Source: Psilocybe azurescens (taxonomy: Eukaryota; Basidiomycota; Agaricomycetes; Agaricales; Agrocybaceae). Taken from it: a stretch of 64,000 bases of DNA. Shown piece after piece: positions 22,220-35,077 of the stretch; positions within the stretch are counted from its first letter, which is position 1, and each line of letters starts with the position of its first letter. The stretch spans positions 248,001 through 312,000 of the forward strand of contig JAJIRX010000742.1 of the NCBI GenBank assembly GCA_023853785.1, read 5' to 3'. The notes below the pieces were generated by a model, which did not search any database, was not told the origin of the DNA, and was given only the letters and a program-made list of their open reading frames with translations. A program made the translations under genes and the position numbers.

Positions 22220-24603
22220 CTAATTGAAGGTTTGAGGAGGTAAGGCGTTATATATCGGGCAGAGCTCGTCGTAGGCAGCTAACGTGATGGACGCGTATGT
22301 ATCAGCTGTTTTGATTAATCTAGGAGGAATGCTGCATGAACGTACGAGGAGGAGTGGAGGTTTCAATATCGGGGATGTTCTCGGCGAAGACAACAGCCAG
22401 GCCCCTAAGAGTCAGAAACATATTAGAGAAAAAACATCGCGCTTCAGAATTGGAATATAGGGAGTTTACAATTGGAGATGCCAGTCGATATGGCTAAAGG
22501 AAAATGTATCATCAATATCACTTTAGGAGGAGAGAGGGGATAGTATCTCCCTCACCAATGCATGATCCATGGACCAGAGTTGTCAGTGACAAAGCGGATC
22601 GTAACACTGTCGGTCTTCTGAGAGCCAAGACTGACGACGTCGCGTATGACAGGATCGTCGTAGTTGTCGACATCACTTCCTGCACTTCGGATAACGTGGA
22701 AGTTATGCTACATGGAAAAGTTCAGATATTGCTTCACTATACAAGATATGTAGCTGTATATCGTACTCACCCCGTGCAAATGAATGGGATGCTATCATAA
22801 ATCAATGACAAGTCAGGGTTCGAACAGCGACAAAGAAGAAGAAAAGATACACACGGGGCTTCCACCTGATCCACCAGGCATGGTAATTTCAATAACCTTA
22901 TTTGGCGGCAGCTCATAAACATTCTCAGCCGGAAGTAGTTCCTGAGGTGTATACTTCTTGCTCAAAATCTGAAGCAGCACCGGCAGAGGCGGAGGCGTGA
23001 AGCTCCCAGTATACGTGCCATTGCTTATAGTGAATTTGCTTTGCGCAGCGACAAACGTGATATTCAGCATCATGTTAACATCAGCAGCTCCTCGCTGGTG
23101 TACTCCAGGCGCTCCGGATCCAACATCTAGAGGATGTAACGAAGTCTCCACCAAGGCGTTGGTGCTGATAGGCGCCGGGGTGTCAGAGTCCGGCTCCTCC
23201 TCCGAGGCACCCGAATACCGCAGAATTGCCGAATTGGTGCCGTTCTCAAAACCTGCATGGCCGAGGTTAGGATTGGCGCGGATCCAGTAGTTCCCCACGG
23301 GCTGGTTGGCATTCAACACAAAGGAGTACCGCTGGCCAGCAAATATCTGGATAGAATCGACTTCGAGTGGCTGGACGCTAACTCCATCTACTTCAATTAT
23401 GGTCTGTCATGTTATATTAGACCATTTAATTTTGGATATGAAGCAAGAAGAGTGACCCATACCATTGTGTGGCCGTCGATTGAGAAATTGTAATTGGGAT
23501 CGCAAGACATTGAGACCAAGCGGAAGCGGTATCGTGTGGATTGGTTCACATTAATTACTGCAAGAGGCGATTGCACTCCTTGAAAAGCGCGACCCAGACC
23601 GTTTATAAGGGTTGCATTGGGCGTTGGGAAATTTCCAGCTGATGGAGCGGGTTTCTCATACCTAGATTATCCAAAAATCAGTCAGCGATTTCACACACTA
23701 CTTTGCAGAAGTCTTACCAGTCGGACAAGGTAATAACTGTTGAGTCTGTCAGGTAGAATATGCTTAGTGGCAGCGGAGAAATTCCTGTGATCCTATAACA
23801 TACCATCGTCAACATCGTACCTGATGAAATTAAATAATAATCAGTAGCCATCACTTCACGATCTGTAGACCATGGCTTACTTGGACTTATGGGGGTCGTC
23901 TGGGTCGTAAACGACCATCGGTCCTCGTAGGCCGTCACAGTATTGTGTTTCTAACGGGATATTGTAAGTGTCTTGCGAGCTGAGATTGGCTATGACGAAT
24001 CTTACCATGGTGAGAATGATACCAGTACGTTCCTGCCTGGTCTGGGGCGGCGAATTGATATAAAAAAGAATGACCGGGTGCGATGGGGCACTGAGTAACG
24101 CCAACTGGACCGTCAGCCCAACTGCTTCCTTTTTGGAAAAATCCGTGCCAATGCTGAGGATGCAAGAGTTAGTGGTGTAGGTATAATCAGCTGACTCAGA
24201 ACTCGGGATTTTGTACGCACAATGCTCGTGCTGGTCAACATAGACGTGTCGGTCAATTGATCTATTACATTTATCGCAAACGTATCCCCCCTGATGGACA
24301 AAGGCGTTCATAAATATGAATGCGCAGACGACGAGGGTCTGGTGAGTACCTTTGTTCCTGTGATGAGAGGTCCAGGAAATTGGAGAGAGCCCGCAGAGCC
24401 TCCAACCAGAACAGCACTATGGGAATATACCAACATAAACATTTAAAGTATTATATAGGCGTTGAAAACACATACGAGCGGTTGTAGCCATTTGGTGAGA
24501 TGTGCTTGTTGGCAACGTACAAGTCCGTCGACGGACCTATGGCGGCAAACGCGCCAGAAGCAGTGACGATCAAGAGTGTCAAGGCGTTCGTAATGGAAAG
24601 CAT
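22220..24603 (-). CDS. Laccase L2 (multicopper oxidase), apparently intact
   Basis: Secreted phenol oxidase using four copper atoms and O2. The start [20 protein letters not shown] is a typical signal peptide. Copper ligands are visible: [30 protein letters not shown] and HCHIDWHL. The protein ends [13 protein letters not shown] (stop at 22220-22222). More than ten small introns all join in frame. The T1-copper axial position follows [11 protein letters not shown] and is Leu. A TATAAAG lies about 60 bp upstream of the ATG. It is a tandem partner of the dead copy L1 and a distant paralogue of L3. Its upstream DNA has been copied into L1. Confidence 0.92.
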
Positions 24604-26210
24604 TGTAAGATTCCACCTGTGAAGGAGGTGACTTAAGAAAACTTGTCAGTCAGTGGCCAATGCTTTATACTTGAAATTTACTCGCGCACTTGCGGGCTGC
24701 CTCCCAATGGAATTGCATCCCTTTGCATCACTGCATCTCGCAATTTCCGACCATCCTGCTCTCTCAGGCTCACAGGTGACAGACACAGGTGTATTGAAAG
24801 TTCTCAAGTTTGTTTCCAAAGGGGGTTTTACCCGAATGATACTTCTAGAACAGTCAAGTCAGATCAGCTGGGAAAGACAAGGATTGCATTCCTTCCACCT
24901 GTTTACGAAAGTTCAAATAGAAAATAAAAATTGCTTATCCCAAGTGAGCTGTTCAAGCCGGCGATGGTAATTATGCACCGACAAGTGTGGACGACTCGCG
25001 AGTATACTTGGGACGATTGATAACCCCTAAACTCTCTCAAGAGCGCTAATCATGTTTGAAGTTAAATTAATATTAAGATGCCCTACGCCATGCACAATTC
25101 GACTGAAATCAACACTGACGAGATAATTGTGCTGGGTGATGGCGATCATTAACTACACTCTTCGAGGCAATGACTCAGTTTCTATAATGCATATAGGACG
25201 ATCAGTATGCTTTGAGCGTAAGAATACAACATTTATTCCGGAGTCATCGGTAAATATGAAGGGCCCTCATACCGCGATCCGGGTCTCTACCTGTTGCACT
25301 TTCTGTCAAAATGCATACATGTAAACGTTATCCGGTATATTTTGTGAACGGCCTTGCAATGTACCCATATGATTTCAGTCAGGGCTGTTTCATCTCCTTC
25401 ACCGTTGCACATTCTCATGTTTCGATGTCTGTCACGGAAATCCATTGCTTTCGGGAAAACGACGTCGGCAAAATGTCGGACGTCGTGCGACCGGCGGTTC
25501 GAGATGGACTCGAGCTAGGTACAAGTTACAGAGAACAGTATTCCAATACTGAGAAACTGGTCAGGCCAGATGAGGGCAAGCAGGAGAGACTAACAAGTTC
25601 TAAAGTGATATCTTTGTCCGATTCGAACGCACAGTGTTGCAACAAGATTCGAGGATTATTTGTTTAGCCGCTCAACGTTCTGAATCAACCTGTTCGTATC
25701 ATGCGGCATATTTCAAAAATAAATGCCATAAGATCTCTATCAAAAAGTCAAAAGGGTAAACTCCGTTAGATCAACGACTGGCAGAGCTTGGAAAGGCCTG
25801 TATAACTATAAGGAGCAGTTATGTCAATAATGGCAGTGCCAAGCAAATCTCGGTCATACACGGCTTATGTCATGGCCATAAATCCTTGGTGCCTTTGCTT
25901 TGATGTTTGTCAGGAACCATGCTGCTTAGAGGCGAAAACGTCTCCTGAAATGGCAGGTTTAAATCTCACTCACGAATCCTCGCCGACATGTGGGAAATTA
26001 GAGGAAAGGACACCGGCAAACAGCTCGTATACTAAGAATCGGAAATGCTGTCTGATTTTGCTCCGATTTTGGTTCCACATATGCCAAATATAGACATTGT
26101 CGAATTTCCGCATTGTTATCCTGCGGCTGGTCCTGTTATGGTCCTGGGTGTCATAACTCTTACCACAGAGTCTACCAATGCAACGAACACTACAATCCAG
26201 TATCAAAATT
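24604..26210. other. Laccase L2 upstream region and spacer
   Basis: The first 490 bp are the L2 promoter, whose 24720-25090 part has an inverted copy at 20370-20720. The remaining 1.1 kb has only weak frames, including a 118-codon plus-strand frame at 25311 without a recognised domain. Confidence 0.5.
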
Positions 26211-27686
26211 TTACGGTATAGTCTTCTGACCATGACTGGCCTTTCCAGCGCCAATTTTCTTTCCTCTTCCTTTGAAACACCATCTGATCTGATTAGCAAG
26301 CCGGATGTCAACATCTCCGAACTCCTCGGCCCAGCTCCACACAAGACTAGGATCCCTCAAGAACTGACGTCCGACAATGATGATATCTGCACATCCGTCT
26401 TCTAAAAGCTTGTTTGCTTGAAGGCCCGAAGTAATACCACCAACCGTGCCAACCACTAGACGCGATGGTTGACCACCGGGGTGGTGTGATGTTGGTGGAG
26501 GATAAGGAGAAGTGGCTGAAATGGCATGCATAACATCTTTCGCAAATGGTGCTTGATAACTAGGTCCGCCAATGATTTTCTGCTTTGGGCTGTTCCCGCC
26601 GGAGGACACGTCTATGAAGTCGACGCCGTGTCGATAAAGAATAGGAGCAAGCCGTGCAGTATCTTCGGGCCGCCATGACGGTTCATCTGGAAATGATTTC
26701 TCTAGCCATTCAGTGGCGGAAATCCTGAGACATCGGAAAATGAATTCAAGATATCATGAGAGTAAATAACTTTAGAATGCACCTCAAGAAGAGAGGCGTA
26801 GTTTCGGGGATAGCAGCTCTAACCCTGTCGACGATTTCAAGAACAAGACGCACCCTGTTCTCCCATGTGCCGCCGTATTCGTCTGTACGTTTATTGCTCG
26901 TTGGACTCAGGAACTCTGATATCAGGTAGCCGTGAGCACCGTGTATTTCAATCACATCGAATCCCGCCTTGACAGATCTTTTGGCTCCAGCTTCAAATCC
27001 ATCGACCAGTTGCTTGATGTTTTCTTTTGTCATGGCGAGTGGGTGAGGGTAATCGTCGTGATATGGGATAGCCGAAGGAGCCCAGATATTATCTGGCCAA
27101 CCCCCGACATCCTTCGATGCCGTAGGATTACCTTCAATCCAGGGCGCCACAGTCGAGGCTTTCCGTCCTGCATGGGCAAGTTGGATGCCGATTTTCTGAG
27201 ACTGCGAATGCGCGAATGTGACAAGGTTCGTCAGAGAGGGGATATGATCATCCGACCAGATACCGCAATCTTCAGGGGTAATGCGGCCGTTGGGGAGAAC
27301 TGCGGTGGCCTCAATCATGGTATGCCCGGGTCCACGGATAAATATTCCGCCAACTATGTCTCGGTAAGATGTGGGCCTCCAACCGAGATGTACAGTAACT
27401 CACGATGAGCAATATGCCATGCAGTGGGATGTCCATTCTTTGCTGAATATTGGCACATCGGCGAGACCTATCCGCATCGCGTCAGCTTTCATAGTGAACC
27501 ATGCTTGGTGAGTCAACTGACCCATATTCTGTTCTGAAAGTGCACCCCTCGAATCTGAATTGGTTGAAACAGTATGGGCAATATGCCACCTTCTGATACA
27601 GGCGTACCAGCCGGTGGATGTTGTGCAGGCGTAAAGTATGGAATTCCTTTGGCAGGAACGTTTGGTTTAGAAGGAGGAGCGCTCAT
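26211..27686 (-). CDS. NADH:flavin oxidoreductase, old yellow enzyme family
   Basis: FMN-dependent TIM-barrel reductase of activated C=C bonds. The start MSAPPSKPNVPAKGIPYF was chosen because the promoter and start are duplicated at 296. Exons join in frame through FQNRIW, VSPMCQYSAKNGHPTAWH, IQLAHAGRKAS, DVIEIHGAHGYLISEFLSP, KRTDEYGGTWENRVRL, VDFIDVSSGGNSP, VVGTVGGI and IIIVGRQFLRDPSLV. The VSPMCQYSA and HGAHGYL signatures place it in the YqjM-like, thermophilic-type OYE branch common in fungi. It lies 0.44 kb from the 3' end of ALDH copy B on the same strand. That pairing suggests a reductive plus oxidative detoxification module; this is inference. Confidence 0.92.
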
Positions 27687-28123
27687 TGTGGTTAAAGTGA
27701 AACAAAGTCGAAGACATTTCGTTGACCTTTCGTTCGCTGGTTTATCTAACTGAACAAAACCATGACGTCAAAAAAAGACCAGACTTTCGGATAAACTGTC
27801 TCATTACCAAGGAGTAGCATAGTCCAGGAATGAGTGGCACCCGAACTCGAAGAATAGTTATCAAGAGGGTCCAGAATTAGGACCGGGACGCCGGCGCAGC
27901 TGAGGGCTTAGGTCGAGCAGCCTCGAGCTATCAGAATTCCCAAACACGGTAAATATTACCGACTGACGAAATGAACTCAATCTGACAGAGAAGACAAGAG
28001 ATAGTAAGAAACTCCAGCATTGACAGAGAAACTAAGTGCATAGTAGTATTTCAAAGGTGAAAACCAATACTGATCGAAACGAGGCACGCCAATCGCAACT
28101 TTTTCGACCCAAGTCAAACCTTT
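27687..28123. promoter_or_regulatory. OYE promoter with CRE palindrome
   Basis: Contains TGACGTCA at 27763-27770, about 80 bp upstream of the OYE start, and is the source or partner of the inverted copy at 45-295. It also holds the 3' flank of ALDH copy B. Confidence 0.6.
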
Positions 28124-30222
28124 CTAACGAATAAAGATAGTCTTGACCTCCGTGAACGCTTGAATGGCTACAAATATAAATTCAGCGTCCCATATATATA
28201 TTAGGAGATAGGGGGTATATACCATGTTCGCCGAGTTCACGACCAATGCCTGAACCTTTCCAGCCACCGAACGCTAGGTTGGAGTCTGCCATGCCGGTGG
28301 TATTTACTCCAACTTGACCGGCTTCAAGGAGTTTAGCAAATCGAATAGCACGAGAGATATCCTTTGTAAATATGCTAAATCAACCATAAAGGACTCGTAA
28401 ATTGCTGTTCGACTCTTCGTTGAATATATCAGTTACTTACTACGAAGCCAAACCATATTCAGTGTCGTTTGCTCTACGTCTCATTAGATGGATCCCAGAC
28501 TATAAATAAACCTGCGACGACATACCTCTTCAGCACTTCCTCTTCCGAAGCGAACTTGTGAAGGATAGTAACGGGGCCAAATATCTCTTCCTTGTTGATC
28601 TTGGAATCGTCCTTGACATCCGTGAAGACCGTAGGCGTAATGTAGTATCCCTGTTCAACCAAGGATTATTATTACCGTCCGCCTTCGGGAGGAAGTAGTC
28701 AAACCTTCTCATCCCCGGCATTTCCGCCGACTAGTACACGGCTTTCTCGCTTTCCGATTTCCAGATATTCTAAAACGCGCTTGTGCTGAAGCCGAACATC
28801 AGTCAAAATTGTCTGAGCAATTTGATTAGACTCACCTGGAGATTATCAACTTGTGGTCCAGCATAAGTAGTCTGGTCCGTCGGATCTCCGAATTTCAATG
28901 CGTGTATGCCATCAACAAGTTTTTGTGCAAACCGATCGAAAATGGTATCTTGGACGTATACTCTGGTACCAGCAACGCACACCTGCCCCGAGTTTTGGGT
29001 GAAGCTGTCTATGATTCTGTATAATCGTATGTCGTCAACTGACAGTTATGTAGCAAACCAAACAAGAGACTCTATACCGAGATAATGCATCATCCATGTC
29101 GCAATCGTCGAAAACAATGACTGGGCTTTTACCGCCGAGCTCAAGAGTGACTGACTTGAGATTGGATCGGGCAGCCGCTTGAGCTACGGCCTTTCCTGCC
29201 GCAGTAGACCCAGTGAACGAGATCTTCCGAATTCGCATGTGCGATGAAAGGAGCTCTCCTGCCTCTCGTCCACCGCTTAGAATACTCAAAACACCCTCAG
29301 GAATGCTTCACACCAATCACATCAAATTGGTTCTGGACCAACGTGAGACGCACTTACCCGGCCTGGTTAATTAATCCAGCAAGAGATAGGGCACTCAATG
29401 GGGATTTCTCGCTTGTCTTAATGATTGCTGCATTTCCAGTGGCCACTAAAACAAAAGTCAAGAAAGCAACGCAACTGACGAGGATTCACATACAAGCAGG
29501 GGCGATCTTAAGTATCAGTATCATGAGGGGAGCGTTCCTGTATCATTTAACCAGCGTTAGCCTCTTTGGTTTACATTAGCATCGTCGTGGCGCACCAGGG
29601 TACAATACCAGCGGTCACACCGTACGGTTGTCGGATTTCTAACCCGAAAAACCCTGGTATATTAAGACTTGTTTTTCCATGAACCTTGTCACTACAAGTC
29701 GTCGTATCGTGTCAGTGAGCAGAACTGCGCGTGAACGAGTGGAAACTCACGCCAATCCAGCGAAATAACGGACGATTTGTGCAGAGTAGTGAACCTCTTG
29801 TCTGATTTAAAATAAAGAAACATCCGTTAGTATAAGTGTATTCCGAGCTTAAAGAGGTGAGACGACATACGCGGACATCGTCAGAGGCTTCCCCATCTCT
29901 GAGGTCTGCGCCAATGCCAGAGCGCTTGCGTTTTCGTCCATCAGACCAGCCAATTTGTTCAGTGCCTTAGCACGAAGTGCGGGATCGCCATCAGCCCATG
30001 CAGGCCATGCCCTCTCAGCAGCAAACACTGCTTCATCGACTTCCTTCGAGCTGGCGACATGCACAGACGCAATCGGCTCTTTGGTTGCCGGATTGGTTAC
30101 AATCAGCCTCTCTCCTCTCCCTTCAACAAACTAGAGGACATCGTGAGCAGGTCGTGATGACATCAGCATGAAATAGTTACCTTTCCAGCGATAAAGAGAC
30201 GATCTTCAAACTTGAATGACAT
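28124..30222 (-). CDS. Aldehyde dehydrogenase, copy B (intact)
   Basis: Same family and exon plan as copy A, starting [14 protein letters not shown]. Intact blocks are [52 protein letters not shown] with catalytic Glu, QNSGQVC with catalytic Cys, [27 protein letters not shown] and TEVKTIFIR. All splice junctions I could check keep the frame. Expected cytosolic NAD(P)-dependent oxidation of an aldehyde; substrate unknown. It is transcribed toward the OYE gene. This is one of the two copies (with C) that look undamaged. Confidence 0.92.
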
Positions 30223-30908
30223 TCTGACAGGGGATGTTGCTTGCTTTGCTTGCTTTGCTTTCAACGTAGTTTGCACTGGGGGCATTTATACTCGCCTCGC
30301 ATTGAAATCCTGTCGCAAGTATCTTCGGGTCTTGACAAGGGGGTGACGACCTCTATCGGCAACGCAAGTGTACGTCCTTGAACAAAAGGAACAGTGTAAT
30401 TCGATAGGTGTAAATCTGCCTCTTGCGTGTACATAATCGGCGTTTGCACACTCTGAGGCAAAACTTGGGTTCCTGAATGGTAAACGTTAGGTAAAGCTGA
30501 CAAGTCCGAACCGGCGAGAACAAGCACACGCACCGCAGCCGAGCGAAGCCCTACGAAATCCAATGCAGTAGGCTGAGTTCAACGTAAGCGGCATACAACC
30601 ACATTACAAAGCTCTTGCAAAGCTCACAAATTACGTGGGCCGGTCACCGACGTTAGCGCTTCACTGTGCAAGTAAATTAGAAATGTCGGTGAACCGAAGA
30701 CCCCATTCTCTGCAACGCCAAATTTACGACTCAGGACTGGCTTAAAGATGATCCAGCTCAATGACCGTTGATCAGATTCAATGTTTACGTAAAAGTACAT
30801 ACTACAAGATTTACAAATTGTTCAATTAGTATATACAATACGTGAATAAAACTTTGGTGAACGGTACGTGGCCCTCGACAGGAAATAAAACGACTTGAGC
30901 GTTAATAA
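30223..30908. other. ALDH B promoter and spacer
   Basis: Begins with a TGCTT/TTGC repeat tract (about 30239-30260) and a possible TATA (TTTATA near 30287). A 100-codon minus-strand frame at 30261-30563 has no recognised domain and lies in the promoter; not called. Confidence 0.45.
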
Positions 30909-31834
30909 TTAGTTCTTGCTGCCCATGTTCAACCAATTTCCTAGACCAAGGCCCTTGTATATTTTGTCGAGACCCTGGAGAGATTTTATGTCATTACGAT
31001 GATCATGATCGTTGTATGTATGTCCAAAAAACACTCACCGTAGCAGACACTATCCCTCTCAACAAACTGTCGAGGCCGAGGCCTTTGAGAAGATTGCCAA
31101 CTAGGTTAAGGACGCCTGCTAGAAGGAGCCCAACACCTCCAATGATTTGCGTCAAGGGCTCTGGATATAAAGTCAGCTCAGGCCTAAACACATCGAAAGA
31201 TACAATTGTGCTTACGTCCCAAAGCGTCGAGCAGTGGTCCGAGATCCCTCTTTGCTTTAGGGAAGTTATTGAGCTTGTCTCTCGCCCACTCAATGGTGCC
31301 TCCGACTTCTTCGACCATCTGGAGAGATAACAAAAAGTTTACCAAGAATGGTCAACTGAAGAAAACGATATGACATACCACTTTGAGCGCCTCGGCAAGA
31401 CGTTGTTCCTCTGGAGAAGCTTTGTGGTCTTGCATATTGCGCTTCGCCGTGTTTGAGAGGCGATTGTCAGGGTCTGCACCTCTGACGGCGCCGTTTGTCT
31501 CGTTCAGGATTTTCTCTGCTTGTTCAAGCAGTGGCCGAACCTGTTTGACCAAAGCACCTTCATCCCGGTCCTCTTGCTTCTGTGCCTCGAAGTTTTCGAT
31601 GTTCTATGTGAATTTATGTCAGTTTAGCCGAGTAGGGTACTTAGGAAATCTCACCTTGCGAATCATTCTGCACAAAGGCGTGACTCGAGAGTTGGCATCT
31701 TCGATGAGCGCTGAAAGACGCACAGCAAGCTCTTTGTCTGTTTGAGTCTGCTTCTGAGATTGCTCAGCATGCGCTTCACCGTGCTCAGATTGGTTGCCGG
31801 CGTTGAATGGTAGATTTTCTGCGATTTCGGACAT
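30909..31834 (-). CDS. DUF6987 family protein
   Basis: Conserved fungal protein of unknown function. Start MSEIAENLPFNAGNQSEHGE; the N-terminus is hydrophilic and Glu/Gln-rich. The conserved helical core follows: VKQVRPLLEQAEKILNETNG, DPDNRLSNTAK, SPEEQRLAEALK, MVEEVGGTIEWARDKLNN and PKAKRDLGPLLDALG. A hydrophobic Gly/Leu-rich tail follows: EPLTQIIGGVGLLLAGVLN, LGNLLKGLGLDSLLRGI, ending GLGLGNWLNMGSKN. Four or more short introns are present. The hydrophobic tail suggests membrane association. An exact TGACATCA lies 70-77 bp upstream of the start, as for several neighbours. Confidence 0.85.
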
Positions 31835-32819
31835 GTTGGTTTGATGTTTTGTTGTGAAATTGTGCTTTTTCAAAAGCCTTATAAGCAATGAGTAGATTGA
31901 ATATGACATCATAGTGTGGCGTATCGACGTCCACTATTAGAAACAGTTCCATGCGCCCATGAACTTTGAATAGATAATCTCGAGTAACCTGGTTGATATA
32001 TGCGATGCCTATGACAATAGCTTGGAGATTCTACTCCAAAATTTGACAGATGTACTGTCGGTCGCGGTGCTATGTCATTTACCATCGCGACTACGGGTCG
32101 AGGCTTTGCTGAGGATCCCCATGAAGGCAATGTGTGAGCTTGTGTGAGTGGCACCGGGCAGGCGTGGCGTTGCGTCAGGCACCACTCAGGCACGCCCATG
32201 TAAATTTACCCCGGCGTTTGCCATGCATGTGGTCATATTGATTTTGAGCGCTTGCAATCTTATCTCAAATCTAATGAATTCTAAACTCAAGCCTGACTCC
32301 TATTACTCCCAACTGCTCTGAGAATTCTATCACTTCAGTGGAGAGTCCTTCACCGCTGACGTAGTTGCAATGCGTTGTTGCACCTCCACAATCCTGTGCC
32401 CATACCTAGCGTATGAAAGAGATCCTACCATTTCGTATGTACATATTTGTTCTGTTCCTCCTTATGAGGAAAATAACGCATCGCTCTTTTGTTTTTGTGG
32501 TGCTTGGATCCTCTTCTATGACCCTGATTAGTATCTCTCCATCCCATAAATTTTTGTTGGTTGTGTCCCAAAAATATAATGAGAATTTGAGCTCCAGTTG
32601 CTGTAGCAAAGCGAAGCGTGGGTTTAATACTCTGTTATGTTCATCCCAACTAAGCGTGTTTTGCCATCCAAAACAGGGCCATTATATATGATACCAGACT
32701 GTAAGCTACGTGCTTGAATGAGAAACGCATGGTCCATCGGGAAATCTGATAACTATTGAAGTGTAATTAGACTACATATTCTGAAGGAAAGAAGTCCGTT
32801 AAAGCTCTTGAAATAATAT
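31835..32819. other. Intergenic with CRE-like site
   Basis: TGACATCA at 31904-31911 is followed by TAGTG; the 12-mer GACATCATAGTG is repeated at 33544-33555. No gene-like frame is present in the remaining DNA. Confidence 0.5.
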
Positions 32820-33287
32820 CTAATGTCCGATGTCCTTGGTGAACACTTTTCCCAAAGTCGTCGTCGTTTTCTCGATGATGACAACCTTATTTCCCAACGA
32901 GTCTAGCACGGTGATTGCTTGGTAGTCCATCCCTTTCCTCGGCTCTTTATCTAGAATCTTTGTCCCCATCGTCTTGATCTTCTCGTATACCTGTCTCCAG
33001 CAGTCGGTCTCGATTTGAAGGAATATGCCATCCCCAGCTTGGTTGCCTACTGCCCGCTTATCTCTCTCCGTCTTCGCTTCTCTGAACCTCAAAGAGGCGG
33101 TTGGGGTAAATTCGACAAGATTGGGTGGTGTTGCGACGACGAAGCGCTCCCCATTGATCTCCTCGTCGCATTTGATATTGAAATCGAGTGTGCCGACGTA
33201 GAACCTTGCTGCGTCAGAGATTTTATGGCACAGTACAGTGATGATGGAGAGCGAATCAGAGCGAATCAGAGGATCGGAGGAAGACAT
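32820..33287 (-). CDS. VOC-superfamily (glyoxalase/bleomycin-resistance-like) protein
   Basis: Intronless 155-residue protein, the usual size of a single-module vicinal-oxygen-chelate protein. Visible features are SIITVLCHKISDAARFY, YVGTLDFNIKCDEEI, RFVVATPPN and IFLQIETDCWRQVYEKIK, with LDSLGNKVVIIEKTT as the closing strand. These follow the beta-alpha-beta-beta-beta fold with D-x-x-G-N near the end. Metal ligands cannot be assigned confidently: the start has V-x-C-H and the end has a Glu in IIEK. Family members detoxify aldehydes or methylglyoxal or open aromatic rings; the reaction here is unknown. TGACATCA lies 92-99 bp upstream. Confidence 0.85.
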   Translation of the reverse strand: MSSSDPLIRSDSLSIITVLCHKISDAARFYVGTLDFNIKCDEEINGERFVVATPPNLVEFTPTASLRFREAKTERDKRAVGNQAGDGIFLQIETDCWRQVYEKIKTMGTKILDKEPRKGMDYQAITVLDSLGNKVVIIEKTTTTLGKVFTKDIGH

Positions 33288-33691
33288 GATATTCGTGAAA
33301 GCGTTTTGGGTTCTTTCGATATCAAAGATTGGAGGGCCATACCTTGGAAAGTAGCTCTACTTGAAGTTATGGATTCAATGACATCAGAAGTAAGAGTTTG
33401 TCGGTCGCTGCAAACATAGAATAATATGACCTCATGGCTCCAATTCTTGTCTCCACTTATTCTTGGAAAGATGGTGCAAGATACCAGCCGCTGAAGCAGC
33501 GAATATAGCCTCCCATAGCTACATACGCCACATAACTTTCGATGACATCATAGTGGGTGCTGAGTACTGAGTGACAGTATCCCCGTTAACCACAAAATTT
33601 ACACCTTCGCGTGTATGTACATAAGTAAACACTATTTTCCTTTCGAGAATTTTCAAATTCTTACCCATACTACGCTGCTCTAACCAAACAA
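33288..33691. promoter_or_regulatory. Divergent promoter with two TGACATCA sites
   Basis: The region separates the VOC gene (minus) from the MSDESRSRS gene (plus). Exact TGACATCA occurs at 33379-33386 and 33543-33550. The second carries the extended GACATCATAGTG also seen near the DUF6987 start. Binding by an ATF/CREB-type bZIP factor is inferred. Confidence 0.5.
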
Positions 33692-34089
33692 ATGTCTGAC
33701 GAATCACGCTCCCGATCTGCCTCTCCTGAGCCTACGATGCAGCCAGAGTCCCTGCCACCAACCCCCTCTCAGCCTCCTCAGCCAACTCCTGGTCGTCGTC
33801 GCCGTGGTCATCCCCGACAACTGCCACCACCGCAGCAGCAGCAACCGCCACCCCAAAACCAGCAAGGACTTGTCCCCAGTACCGGAGGCGGCAACCCACT
33901 CGAAGGAGCTTCCGGACAGGCAAGTCAGCTTCTTGGCAATACACTCGGGCAGGTTATGGGAGGAGGTCAGCCTCAGTCAGGCGGCAACGGGGGAAGGATA
34001 CCTTGAAACTTCGACTGGACTTGAACCTCGAGGTCGACGTCCAAATCAAGGCTAGAATTCATGGCGACGTTACGCTTTCTCTATTGTAA
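33692..34089 (+). CDS. MSDESRSRS-type small protein, copy 1 (frame broken)
   Basis: Small Pro/Gln-rich protein starting MSDESRSRSASPEP, with a basic GRRRRG patch, a Q/P-rich middle and GQASQLLGNTLGQVMGG. The conserved C-terminal segment (KDTLKLRLDLNLEVDVQIK, then ARIHGDVTLSLL) is complete but one base out of frame after a run of five G at about 33988-33992. As read, the frame stops at 34006 (GGRIP). The conservation of the out-of-frame tail argues for a sequencing error or a very recent mutation. Copy 2 lies at 35078-35482 in opposite orientation. Function unknown. Confidence 0.7.
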
Positions 34090-35077
34090 GTCACATTTTT
34101 GTTCGTTTGGATCCCAACACCAGGAAGTGACTGAGACTGTCGCCGAATAGTGGATAGAGATGGAGATCTACCATCCCATGTCGTGTCAGATAATTGCGAT
34201 CATCACGTTAATTCATCTTCTTCAAGGACTTAGTGCATGACGCGAAGGATTCCTTATCTGTACTATTATTGGACATTCCTAGACTACTGTAACGATATCC
34301 GTATAAAACATATGCTACTACTGTTTGCTTCTCCTACGCCGTGAAACTTTTGTTTTTCATCCTTAAAATATTCATCTGAGCCCCTGACATATGATTCATA
34401 ATAGTAGGCGTGGGGCCAATTGAAATTTATGACGCTTGAATTTCTGAACACCGGCTCCAAAGCCCCAACGAAGCTATATTTTCCCTTTCCCCATAGACTC
34501 AAATGTCATACAGCATACAGCATCCACTTATGCCATATGTTACTCTACATGCTATTGCAGAATTCTCCTAGGTACCTGATATATTTTTATTCACCCACAA
34601 TACGTCAATGCCAATAGCTCCCAGTGGGATACTGTAGCATGACGCCATTGACACTGTCATTTTGTGATAACAAGTCCTCTTGATGATTTTATCAGTCAGT
34701 CTCGTGGGCAAGTAAGAATACGAAGGAGATAGAAATGAAGAAAGGAGTAATATCGAAATGATATATTCAGGGTAGTACAATGGTAAGTTATTTTTGTAAC
34801 TAAGCATTGTCCTTGAAATAGAGTCCGCCTCATTCCATCGTCTTCTCCAGATCGAGTGATTCTGAATACATGTGTGATATGGTAGTGTTCGTAAAAGGAT
34901 CATAAGATATCTTCTTCTCATAATTATCTTTCTCTAAATTAACTGAAACGACGTCTTCAATGGAGGTGTCTTGTCGCGTCAATGGCCGCTTTCTAGTTAC
35001 TAGGTCGGTCAAGTATTTCAGTCACTGCCTCAGGTTTGCAGTTTGATAACTAGAATTCAGTGCAAAGAGAGACAAAC
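34090..35077. other. Spacer between convergent paralogues
   Basis: About 1 kb of AT-rich DNA between the two convergent MSDESRSRS genes. No recognisable gene or TE sequence; short frames on both strands lack domains. Confidence 0.45.
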